Origin: Dyadobacter sp. CY345
GTDB taxonomy: Bacteria; Bacteroidota; Bacteroidia; Cytophagales; Spirosomataceae
Direction of reading: 5' to 3'
DNA: 64,000 bases
NCBI RefSeq assembly: GCF_021502725.1
Contig: NZ_JAKFFS010000005.1
Coordinates: 558,001-622,000 of the forward strand
Shown here: positions 8,528 to 15,763 of the stretch, piece after piece
Position numbering within the stretch: the first letter of the stretch is position 1
Layout of the letters: every line of letters starts with the position of its first letter
Notes under the pieces: generated by a model
Database searches by the model: none
What the model was told of the DNA's origin: nothing
Seen by the model: the letters and a program-made list of their open reading frames with translations, nothing else
Made by a program: the position numbers and the translations under genes

Positions 8528-9496
8528 ATGAACAGATTATTCCAAACCAAACAACATCAATTCTTCCGACGGATTTTATTGTCGGCTGTAACACTCTTAT
8601 TAGCCGTTTGCTCAATCAACGCGAACGCAAAACCTCTTGCTTCGCCTTTGGAAGGCAGATGGGATATCACTGTGGATGTAGCGGGTAAGCCGTCACCTTC
8701 CTGGCTGGAAGTCAGGCATTCAGGCAATCATACATTGATCGGCCAATTTGTTTCATTTTCTGGCAGTGCCCGTCCAATTTCAGAAGTTCATTTCAAAGAC
8801 TCGAAATTCAATTTTTCGATTCCTCCACAGTGGGAAAAAGGAGACAAGGATCTTTCTTTGGAAGGCACTTTACAAGGAGAAAAAATAAGTGGCTCGCTTA
8901 CAACTCCTGAGGGAAAAACGTATACTTGGACAGGCGTTCGTGCTCCTTCCCTTAAAAGAACAACGCCTCCTGTTTGGGGAAAAGCTATAAAATTGACGGA
9001 TGGAAATGCGATCAAAGGATGGCATGCAGTTGGCACGAATCAGTGGGTATCGGAAAATGGTGTGCTGAAAAGTGACAAGTCGGGTGCGAATTTGATTACT
9101 GATGAAAAATTCAGCGACTTTAAACTTCACGTCGAATTCCGTATTCCAAAAGGAAGCAACAGTGGCGTATACTTGCGCGGACGTTATGAAATGCAGGTTA
9201 CCGATGGCAAAGGACTTGAACCTGCTGTTGATCAGCTAGGTGCCGTTTATGGTTTTATCAGCCCAAGTGAAATGATGGCAAAAGAGCCGGGAGAATGGCA
9301 ATCTTTTGATATTACATTGATTGGCAGAATGCTGACACTCGTTGTCAATGGCAAAACGGTGATCACAAATCAGGAAATTCCCGGAATTACCGGCGGCGCG
9401 CTCGACAGTAACGAAGGCGAACCTGGTCCGTTGTATATCCAGGGAGATCATGGCCCGGTTGAATACAGAAACATAATTATTACTCCGGCGAAATAA
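8528..9496 (+). CDS. DUF1080 / 3-keto-disaccharide hydrolase, exported
   Basis: A 322-residue exported protein with a signal peptide ending near NANAKP (residue ~35). Residues ~40-145 form a small beta-barrel domain (LEGRWDITVDVAGKPSPSWLEV), and residues ~150-322 are the DUF1080 jelly-roll (IKGWHAVGTNQWVSENGVLKS, FRIPKGSNSGVYLRGRYEMQV). DUF1080 enzymes include bacterial 3-keto-glycoside hydrolases that act with periplasmic glucose-3-dehydrogenases, and many Bacteroidota carry several. No dehydrogenase is encoded nearby. The gene has its own terminator, so it is probably monocistronic. The N-terminal accessory domain, possibly carbohydrate-binding, could alter specificity. Confidence 0.9.
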   Translation: MNRLFQTKQHQFFRRILLSAVTLLLAVCSINANAKPLASPLEGRWDITVDVAGKPSPSWLEVRHSGNHTLIGQFVSFSGSARPISEVHFKDSKFNFSIPPQWEKGDKDLSLEGTLQGEKISGSLTTPEGKTYTWTGVRAPSLKRTTPPVWGKAIKLTDGNAIKGWHAVGTNQWVSENGVLKSDKSGANLITDEKFSDFKLHVEFRIPKGSNSGVYLRGRYEMQVTDGKGLEPAVDQLGAVYGFISPSEMMAKEPGEWQSFDITLIGRMLTLVVNGKTVITNQEIPGITGGALDSNEGEPGPLYIQGDHGPVEYRNIIITPAK

Positions 9497-9515
9497 TTAA
9501 TTCGAATTGAAATGG

Positions 9516-9550
9516 GGCCGTTATCTTTATCCAAGGTAACGGCCTTTTTC
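9516..9550 (+). terminator. Rho-independent terminator after DUF1080 gene
   Basis: The stem GGCCGTTA (9516-9523) pairs with TAACGGCC (9537-9544) and is followed by TTTTTC. It lies 20 bases after the DUF1080 stop codon. Confidence 0.85.
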
Positions 9551-9620
9551 TTGATTACGTTTCGGTTAAAGATCTCTTTCTTACTAATAAATCCTAGTTT
9601 AAACTTTTGACATATCGATC

Positions 9621-9911
9621 ATGATCCAGCATTCCGTAATTTTTAAACTAAAACATCCAAAGGGTTCGGCCGAAGAAACTTTATTCTTGAATGCCGCAAA
9701 AGCATTGGTTTCGATACCCGGCGTCCGGAATTTTAATTGTTTAAAGCAGGTCAGTCCGAAAAATAAATTTGAGTATGGCTTGACAATGGAATTTTCGGAT
9801 CAGGCTGCGTATGACGCATATTCCCGTCATGAAAAACATGAGGCCTTTATTCAGGACTTTTGGGTGAAAGATGTAGAAGATTTTTTGGAAATAGATTACG
9901 AGCAATTATAG
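9621..9911 (+). CDS. Dabb (stress-responsive alpha/beta barrel) protein
   Basis: A 96-residue dimeric alpha+beta barrel family protein. The start MIQHSVIFKLK contains the conserved His of the Dabb domain. It is followed by the helix AEETLFLNAAKALVSIPGV, the YGLTMEFSDQAAYDAYSRHEKHEAFIQDFW segment typical of the family, and an acidic end. Some Dabb proteins are cyclases or decarboxylases in polyketide and cannabinoid pathways, but bacterial members mostly have no assigned substrate. The gene ends 4 bases before the DUF2905 gene, so the two are co-transcribed. Confidence 0.9.
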   Translation: MIQHSVIFKLKHPKGSAEETLFLNAAKALVSIPGVRNFNCLKQVSPKNKFEYGLTMEFSDQAAYDAYSRHEKHEAFIQDFWVKDVEDFLEIDYEQL

Positions 9912-9915
9912 AAAT

Positions 9916-10143
9916 ATGTCCCAGAATACTGGCAAATACATCATCATCGCAGGACTCGTTCTGGTGATTTTCGGAGCAGCAGTTTATTTGTTAGGCGATA
10001 AACTTAACTGGCTAGGTAAATTGCCGGGGGATATTCGGGTCGAAAAAGACAACTTTAAATTTTTCTTCCCTATCACCACTATGATTATTGTCAGTGTGGT
10101 GATTAATCTGATTATCGTAATAATTCGAAAAATTCTTGGGTAA
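9916..10143 (+). CDS. DUF2905 small membrane protein
   Basis: A 75-residue protein with two transmembrane helices (residues ~8-28 and 50-72) separated by LNWLGKLPGDIRVEKDNFKFFFP. That loop, with 'GrLPGDI...' and 'f.FPi.t', is the signature of DUF2905. The function is unknown; members are widespread small inner-membrane proteins. It is translated just after the Dabb gene (4 bases between them). The minus-strand gene converges from the other side, 16 bases away. Confidence 0.9.
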   Translation: MSQNTGKYIIIAGLVLVIFGAAVYLLGDKLNWLGKLPGDIRVEKDNFKFFFPITTMIIVSVVINLIIVIIRKILG

Positions 10144-10159
10144 CCAAATTAAGTAATTT

Positions 10160-10843
10160 CTATTTTACGGGAACAAAACCTTTCACCCGGTTGCTTATCA
10201 ATTTCTTTGCATTCCGCATGAGTTTTGTCTTCGATTTTGTTCGGAAAGGATCAGTATTAACTCTTTTAAATAATGCGCGTCTACTAATTTTTTGTAATGC
10301 ACAATTGAAAAAATATGTTTTTTTGTAAATTGAATCGGGTTCAAGATTGCAAATTACGGAGCTGTATATATTGCCACTGAGATCATGATACTCAAATCCG
10401 GTAAAGCCATTGATGTCCGGTCCCGAAAAAACAAATTCCTCACCCTGAATCATAGAACCTGCCGTCTGAATTTCACTCCATGTTTTCTTATATAAAAAAC
10501 TAAATCCTCCGTCAATTGCCGGAGCAGGGCCGATATTTTTGACCTTGAACAGATTAGGCGAAATAGAATCAATTGTTACGATCGGCATATCTATAAGGAC
10601 CTCGTGGGTATTTTCTTCGACTTCCCTACTCTTGCTTATTGTATAAAAAACATAAGAAAACACGCCGATTATAAATATCCCTAATGTCCAGAAATAATGA
10701 AAATCCATTAGAAAAGCTTTAAAATAATCAAAGCCATAGTTTTCGGAATTACCAAAGCTTAGGAAGGGATTCATAATGGAGAAAGCCAGAAAACTCGTAA
10801 GCAGGACTGCAAAAAGAACTGCAACAGGTGAAGAAATTTTCAT
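10160..10843 (-). CDS. Hypothetical membrane protein
   Basis: A 227-residue protein not assigned to a family. It has two N-terminal transmembrane helices (residues ~8-28 and 50-70), followed by a ~100-residue soluble domain rich in beta strand (FKVKNIGPAPAIDGGFSFLYKK, FTGFEYHDLSGNIYSS) and a basic C-terminal tail (KSKTKLMRNAKKLISNRVKG). The layout suggests a soluble domain anchored in the inner membrane. It is transcribed leftward on its own; the AraC gene ends ~125 bases upstream on the same strand. Confidence 0.7.
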   Translation of the reverse strand: MKISSPVAVLFAVLLTSFLAFSIMNPFLSFGNSENYGFDYFKAFLMDFHYFWTLGIFIIGVFSYVFYTISKSREVEENTHEVLIDMPIVTIDSISPNLFKVKNIGPAPAIDGGFSFLYKKTWSEIQTAGSMIQGEEFVFSGPDINGFTGFEYHDLSGNIYSSVICNLEPDSIYKKTYFFNCALQKISRRALFKRVNTDPFRTKSKTKLMRNAKKLISNRVKGFVPVK

Positions 10844-10968
10844 CGAATTTTCTGATAGAGGATTTTATTCCATAAAGATATATCGAATGATTAGACAGCC
10901 GCAAATTAAAATCGAAATAATTAGTGAAAGGAGTCGAGATATTTTAAGATTTCTGTGATTCAAAAGTC

Positions 10969-11895
10969 CTAGTTGGCTGGTATTCCCTTTCTGAATGCAG
11001 CCGGAGTAGAACCGGTTTTACTTTTGAATAAACGGTTAAAATATTGGGGATATTCAAAACCGAGTTTAAATGCAGTCTCATTGATTGTGAGATTCGTAGT
11101 GAGTAAGATTTCTTTCGCCTTATCAATCAACAGGTTATGAATATGCTGTTGTGCACTCATACCTGTCAGAGAACGAAGCATATCACTCAAATAATGAGAA
11201 GAAACATTTAGTTGCTCAGCTATTTCACTTACTGCCGGGATCCGGCTGACAGATTCCTGCTGAAAAATATCTTTAATCAAAACCTCAAATTTTACTATCA
11301 AATCTTCCTCTGAAATGTTTCGGGTAATAAACTGCCGGTTGTAAAACCTGTTCGAATAATTGAGCAATACTTCTAGATGTGAAATAATAACATCCTGACT
11401 GAAGCCATCGATGGGCTGTTGATATTCCGTACGAATGTCCAACATGATGCGCTCGATAATCCGTTCTTCCTTTTCAGAAAGATGAAGCGCTTCATTTACA
11501 TCGTAAGAGAAAAAACCGTAGGCCCCGATACGTCTTGACAGCTCATACTTTCTAATAAAATCAGGGTGTATCAAAATCATCCAGCCTGAAATTTTCGAAA
11601 AATCTGCTTCCCGATTTAGAGTGAAAACCTGCTTTGGCAAAGAGAAACCCATGATTCCGTCGCTGAAATCAAAATATTTCTGTCCATAAAACATCACATT
11701 GCTGACATTTCTTTTCAGGAATATATTGTAAAAATTCATGATCAGTTTGTCATCAGGAAGATCGGGCATGTTCGGGCTGCATTTTACCTCAATAACGCTG
11801 ATCAGCGGATGTTCTGGCTTAGGCAAACCGACCATATTATGATATTCTGCCAGAGAATTTAAGATGATCGGACCGGTTGATGATTTCTTCATCAT
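10969..11895 (-). CDS. AraC family transcriptional regulator
   Basis: The start at 11895 (MMKKSSTG) is preferred. The frame runs further to 11919, but that part lies inside a 12-bp inverted repeat, so it is probably leader. The product is 309 residues: an N-terminal sensor domain of ~200 residues followed by a typical AraC double HTH (VSEIAEQLNVSSHYLSDMLRSLTGMSAQQHI, then LTINETAFKLGFEYPQYFNRLFKSKTGSTPAAFRK). It lies downstream of the aldo/keto reductase in the same direction and is a good candidate to control it, perhaps through the 21-bp-spaced repeats at 13037-13069. Confidence 0.92.
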   Translation of the reverse strand: MMKKSSTGPIILNSLAEYHNMVGLPKPEHPLISVIEVKCSPNMPDLPDDKLIMNFYNIFLKRNVSNVMFYGQKYFDFSDGIMGFSLPKQVFTLNREADFSKISGWMILIHPDFIRKYELSRRIGAYGFFSYDVNEALHLSEKEERIIERIMLDIRTEYQQPIDGFSQDVIISHLEVLLNYSNRFYNRQFITRNISEEDLIVKFEVLIKDIFQQESVSRIPAVSEIAEQLNVSSHYLSDMLRSLTGMSAQQHIHNLLIDKAKEILLTTNLTINETAFKLGFEYPQYFNRLFKSKTGSTPAAFRKGIPAN

Positions 11896-11907
11896 ATATT
11901 TTTTAAA

Positions 11908-11944
11908 ACAGGAAAGCATATTATAAAGATAAATGCTTTCCTGT
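11908..11944 (-). terminator. Intercistronic hairpin between AKR and AraC genes
   Basis: A perfect 12-bp inverted repeat, ACAGGAAAGCAT (11908-11919) against 11933-11944, has a 13-base loop. On the minus strand it is followed by TTTTAAAAAA, so it could act as a terminator or attenuator that lowers AraC expression relative to the reductase, or as an operator. Confidence 0.55.
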
Positions 11945-11961
11945 TATTGAAATTTGTTTAC

Positions 11962-12972
11962 CTATAAGTTCACCCCGCTCATGGAAGTTTCGTCGTAGCG
12001 CTCACCCGCTGTGATACCAGCAGGAACAATAGAATCCAGGTGTGTAAGTTCATCCACTGTGAAAACAATGTCAGCCGCTGCAATATTGTCTTCCAGATAT
12101 TTCACACGTTTTGTTCCCGGGATAGGCACAGTACCTTTTGCAAGCGTCCAGGCAATCGCCAATTGTGAAGGCGTAATATTTTTCGCTTCCGCAAGTATAT
12201 TAATTTCTTTCACCAGATCCAGATTCTTATAAAAATTATCTCCCTGAAAACGTGGAATAGACCTTCTGAAATCGTTAGCTGTAAAATCATCAGGGCTTTT
12301 AATATCTCCCGTCAAGAAGCCACGGCCCAGCGGCGAGTAAGATACAAAACCCACACCTAGCTCATTAACAGCATCAAACAAGCCATTGATCTCGACAGTT
12401 CTTTCAAAAAGCGAATACTCTGTCTGGACTGCGGTGATCGGATGAATCAGATTTGCTTTTCTAAGCGTCTGAGCAGAAACTTCTGACAGTCCGATATATT
12501 TTACTTTTCCGGACTGGACAAGCTCAGCCATCGCTACAACCGTGTCTTCAATCGGAGTTTCTGGATCAACGCGATGCAAGTAATAAAGATCGATATAGTC
12601 GGTTTTCAAATTTTTCAATGAACGATCAATCGCTTTTTTTACATAGTCGGGCCGGCCATTGATACGCCAGGTAAGCTGTTCATCATCACCAACTTCGTAA
12701 CCAAACTTTGTTGCAACCAGATATTTATCCCGGTTACCAGCAATTGCTTTGCTGACCAATCGCTCGTTTAACAAAGGGCCGTACAAATCGGCGGTATCCA
12801 GAAAATTAACGCCTAATTCCAACGCGCGATGAATGGTTGCGATAGATTCCTTTTCATCAGCTAATCCATAAATATCCTGCCCGGCAATTGTTGTCATACC
12901 CATGCAGCCAAGCCCTTCCACCGGAACTTCAAATCCCTGATTCCCTAGTTTCACTTTTTTAATACTGCTCAT
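11962..12972 (-). CDS. Aldo/keto reductase
   Basis: A 336-residue NADPH-dependent reductase of the AKR superfamily (TIM barrel). The catalytic set can be seen: Asp and Tyr in FLDTADLYGPLLNE, Lys in VATKFG and His in LYYLHRVDP. The C-terminal cofactor region has PIPGTKRVKYLEDN. It resembles the YakC/AKR13-like group that reduces aldehydes and methylglyoxal-type substrates. It is the first gene of a probable two-gene unit with the AraC regulator, separated from it by a hairpin. Operator-like direct repeats lie 65-97 bases upstream of the ATG, suggesting inducible expression. Confidence 0.95.
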   Translation of the reverse strand: MSSIKKVKLGNQGFEVPVEGLGCMGMTTIAGQDIYGLADEKESIATIHRALELGVNFLDTADLYGPLLNERLVSKAIAGNRDKYLVATKFGYEVGDDEQLTWRINGRPDYVKKAIDRSLKNLKTDYIDLYYLHRVDPETPIEDTVVAMAELVQSGKVKYIGLSEVSAQTLRKANLIHPITAVQTEYSLFERTVEINGLFDAVNELGVGFVSYSPLGRGFLTGDIKSPDDFTANDFRRSIPRFQGDNFYKNLDLVKEINILAEAKNITPSQLAIAWTLAKGTVPIPGTKRVKYLEDNIAAADIVFTVDELTHLDSIVPAGITAGERYDETSMSGVNL

Positions 12973-13024
12973 TTCATTCGTTTGTTTAATGATTTTTTTA
13001 ACAGCACAAAGATTAAACTTTCAA

Positions 13025-13036
13025 TTTCCGGAAAAT
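13025..13036. promoter_or_regulatory. TTTCCGGAAAAT motif upstream of the AKR gene
   Basis: This 12-base string with a palindromic TTTCCGGAAA core lies ~55 bases upstream of the AKR start. The identical string recurs at 27710-27721 in front of the pirin operon. It may be a shared operator; see the findings. Confidence 0.35.
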
Positions 13037-13069
13037 TATACAAATCGGTTATAATTGTATACAAACCGG
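13037..13069. promoter_or_regulatory. Direct repeats spaced 21 bp, AraC-type operator candidate
   Basis: TATACAAATCGG at 13037-13048 and TATACAAACCGG at 13058-13069 differ at one base and start 21 bp apart, which is two helical turns. AraC-family dimers typically bind such tandem half-sites. The repeats lie upstream of the AKR-AraC unit. The remaining sequence to 13495 holds no convincing gene. Confidence 0.5.
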
Positions 13070-13220
13070 ACGGTTATTCTATACTGCAATTATTTTAAAC
13101 TTAGATTGAAAGCCGAGCTTACAATTTCAATATTCTTGTCAATTCCTTGTAACCTTTGTAACAAATGTGATAGTTTTGCAGCCAATTCATCTCAAAATGA
13201 ATTAGGTAGAAATGTTACTT

Positions 13221-13250
13221 ATAAGAACTTTGGATATCCGAAGTTCTTAT
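13221..13250. repeat. 30-bp near-perfect palindrome
   Basis: ATAAGAACTT at 13221-13230 and AAGTTCTTAT at 13241-13250 are exact reverse complements, and the ten bases between them (TGGATATCCG) are palindromic except for the outermost pair. There is no loop, so a protein-binding site is more likely than a hairpin. It lies in the 523-base gap between the AKR gene and the next lipoprotein gene. Confidence 0.6.
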
Positions 13251-13495
13251 TTCTTCTGCAAATTAGAGTGTTTCACCTAACGACTAACAATACCAGTCGC
13301 CTCCTGTACCATTTACTGTATACCAACAGCAGCATTCTTCCGATAACCAGAATAGTAGCCGTTTACTAATCCTCACCAACCGCCAGATCATCAGAAATTT
13401 AATATGGTTATTTCCAACTATTCATCAAAATAATTTGATGTTTTATGTATTACATTTACAATAATAAATAGTAAAATATCTTTAAACACCAACTT

Positions 13496-13915
13496 ATGAA
13501 AAAACAACTACGGCTTTTACTTACCATCACGATGGTATTGGTTGCTCTTTCTTTTTCATGTACCGATCATGATATTCCTGAAAAAATCGAACTTAAAACT
13601 TTACCGATATTTTCAAATCCGAACCAGCTGAAATGTTCAATCGTCTTTGCTCTCAATGTTATAAAATTGGGCGAGCTTCCAGTGAAAGAATACGGTGCAG
13701 TTTACAGCGCAAATTTTGATGGACACGCCCTTTTGACAGCTACACCTACCATAGAAAACAATCTTAAAGTTATTTTTGATTTACCTGTGACTGCCGGCTA
13801 CAAGCAGAAAATTGGGCCGCAGTTATGTACCAATAACATCTATTACAGGGCTTACGCTATACTGATAGACGACTCGATTGTTTATGGCGATATTATTCAT
13901 TTTCGTGTAGATTAG
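13496..13915 (+). CDS. Small lipoprotein, function unknown
   Basis: A 139-residue protein with an N-terminal signal (LLLTITMVLVALSFSC) and a lipobox Cys at residue 22, followed by TDHD, which in Bacteroidota may favour surface or outer-membrane placement. The remaining ~115 residues are mostly beta strand with an immunoglobulin/fibronectin-like pattern (GELPVKEYGAVYSANFDGH, then YYRAYAILIDDSIVYGDIIHF). This pattern, ending in 'YyRAya...g..yGdi..F', is common in Bacteroidota surface lipoproteins. No enzymatic motif is visible. It is followed by a strong terminator and stands alone. Confidence 0.75.
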   Translation: MKKQLRLLLTITMVLVALSFSCTDHDIPEKIELKTLPIFSNPNQLKCSIVFALNVIKLGELPVKEYGAVYSANFDGHALLTATPTIENNLKVIFDLPVTAGYKQKIGPQLCTNNIYYRAYAILIDDSIVYGDIIHFRVD

Positions 13916-13946
13916 CCAATTTCAGTTTTAGCTTATTTTCATTCGG

Positions 13947-13985
13947 AATAGAAAAGGCTGCCCTTCGGTAGCCTTTTCTATTTGC
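13947..13985 (+). terminator. Rho-independent terminator with UUCG loop
   Basis: A 13-bp perfect inverted repeat (AATAGAAAAGGCT at 13947-13959 with 13970-13982) closes on a loop containing CCTTCGG, a stable UUCG-type tetraloop. It follows the lipoprotein gene by ~30 bases. Confidence 0.8.
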
Positions 13986-14197
13986 CAGAAATTAAAAAAA
14001 TAAAACTTCATGTTAGAAGTTTCCTCCGCTTACCTTCCAAAATACCTTTATCCAGAAATTATATCGTTGGAAATTAAATGGCAGCATGTCGCCACACTTA
14101 AATTTATTCTCACGTAATATCATATGTGCACAACAAATAATAACAACTAGTTTTTCAATCTATGCATAGAAGCTACTCAATTTTAATCTGACTAAAT

Positions 14198-15643
14198 ATG
14201 TTAAATTTTAAAAGATTCAGCCAAATTGGGTTTCTCGTCGCAGCAATTTTCGTGACAGGCTGTAAGGATAAAGATGTGAACCCGACAACGACGGAAACTG
14301 ACAGTTCGGATTACCAGGCAATTAACAGCTGGATATATGAAATGATGAACGATGCATACTTTTGGTATAAAAGTATGCCTGCGGAGAGTAGCCTGGACAG
14401 TGAACTGAATCCAAATGATTACTTCGAAAAATTAATTTATCAAAGGATATCAACGGACCGGTTTTCTATGGTAACGGATGATATTGATCAGCTGACGAAT
14501 GAATTTAACGGTGTTAGTAAAATTTTTGGCATTAATTATACACTTTCTTATACGGACGACACGAATTCAAACATCGCTGCTTTTTTAAGTTACGTCGTAA
14601 AAGGAAGCCCTGCCGAAGCGGCTGGTTTGAAGCGTGGAGATATTATTATGAAAGTTGGCGGAACGCAACTGACAGCGAGCAACTACACTGCTTTGTTCGG
14701 AAACAGTGAAACTGCAACGTTCACACTCGGCGTCCTGAACGGGACAACTTTAACGGCTGATAATTCGAAAACAGTTACCGTTACGAAAGCGGAAATTAGC
14801 GAAGATCCGGTTTTGTTTTCAAGTGTGATCACCAAAAGCGCTTATGGCAAAACGATCGGTTATCTTGTTTATACACAATTTGTTCCCGGCACGACCGCTG
14901 AGGTTAGCAAGTATGACAACGAACTTAGACAGGTATTTGCAACTTTTAAAAGTCAGGGTGTCAACGAACTGGTTCTTGATCTCAGGTTCAATCCAGGCGG
15001 ATATATCAGCTCAGCTGAGACCCTTGCTTCACTTATCGGTAAAAATATATCCAGCTCGAAAATTTTCTATAAAGAGCAATGGAATGATAAGTACATCGCT
15101 TACTGGCAAAGCAGATATGGCACAAATGCATTGAATTATAACTTTCAGGACGAAGGAAATAATATTGGTTCAAACCTAAGCCGCGTTTTTGTCCTAACCT
15201 CCAATGGCACAGCCTCTGCAAGCGAGCTCGTTATCAATGGATTACGCCCTTATATGGAAGTTGTTACGATCGGAGAACATACCTATGGTAAAAACCTTTT
15301 TGGCTCACTGATCGGCGACGACGAAAACCGTTGGAAATGGGGTATGTATGTGATGCTTGGCCAGACAGCCAATGTTAATAATGAATCTGATTACGGGACC
15401 GTCGATGGAATGGCGCCAACTTATGAGGTTGAAGATTCTGTGATCCCTTATAAATCTTTCGGAGACGAAAATGAAACGTTATTAAGAAAGGCGCTTGACG
15501 TTATGGGAATTCCTGCCCCTACCGGAACCAGACTTGCGGCGACCAAATCAGTGAAATCTTTCATTAGCGAACCGTTTAAAGATAATCTGATCCCTGAGAA
15601 AAGAATGATCAAGGATACTCCTTTGACAAAATTATTGAAGTAA
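14198..15643 (+). CDS. S41 family (C-terminal processing) peptidase, lipoprotein
   Basis: A 481-residue lipoprotein (signal ending FVTGC, Cys22). An N-terminal helical part (residues ~38-100) is followed by a PDZ domain (~105-195, with SPAEAAGLKRGDIIMKVGG) and a tail-specific protease domain (~200-430). The catalytic Ser340 lies in TASASELV and Lys365 in YGKN, 25 residues apart as in CtpA/Tsp enzymes, and LVLDLRFNPGG precedes them. It probably cleaves envelope proteins at their C termini. It is monocistronic; a large inverted repeat lies just downstream. The last ~60 residues are a basic tail without recognisable motif. Confidence 0.93.
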   Translation: MLNFKRFSQIGFLVAAIFVTGCKDKDVNPTTTETDSSDYQAINSWIYEMMNDAYFWYKSMPAESSLDSELNPNDYFEKLIYQRISTDRFSMVTDDIDQLTNEFNGVSKIFGINYTLSYTDDTNSNIAAFLSYVVKGSPAEAAGLKRGDIIMKVGGTQLTASNYTALFGNSETATFTLGVLNGTTLTADNSKTVTVTKAEISEDPVLFSSVITKSAYGKTIGYLVYTQFVPGTTAEVSKYDNELRQVFATFKSQGVNELVLDLRFNPGGYISSAETLASLIGKNISSSKIFYKEQWNDKYIAYWQSRYGTNALNYNFQDEGNNIGSNLSRVFVLTSNGTASASELVINGLRPYMEVVTIGEHTYGKNLFGSLIGDDENRWKWGMYVMLGQTANVNNESDYGTVDGMAPTYEVEDSVIPYKSFGDENETLLRKALDVMGIPAPTGTRLAATKSVKSFISEPFKDNLIPEKRMIKDTPLTKLLK

Positions 15644-15660
15644 ACCCTTCCTGCCGATTG

Positions 15661-15726
15661 AGGTTTGGAGCAGTCAACTTTTTATTCAAAAACAATATTT
15701 GAATAAAAAGCTGCTGCTCCGAACCT
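15661..15726. repeat. Long imperfect inverted repeat between convergent genes
   Basis: Arms at 15661-15690 and 15698-15726 pair over about 30 bp with one substitution and a small internal bulge; both contain GGAGCAG and CTTTTTATTCAAA. The hairpin lies between the convergent S41 protease and PolX genes and could be a bidirectional terminator, though no long T-run follows either arm. Confidence 0.75.
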
Positions 15727-15763
15727 GATTTTTTAAGTAATAACTAACATGGATTAACCTCGC

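Noticed and set aside
13055..13369. 104-residue ORF in the gap after the AKR gene
   Set aside because: It contains the operator-like repeat and the 30-bp palindrome, has a composition unlike neighbouring proteins and shows no domain; it is most likely chance.
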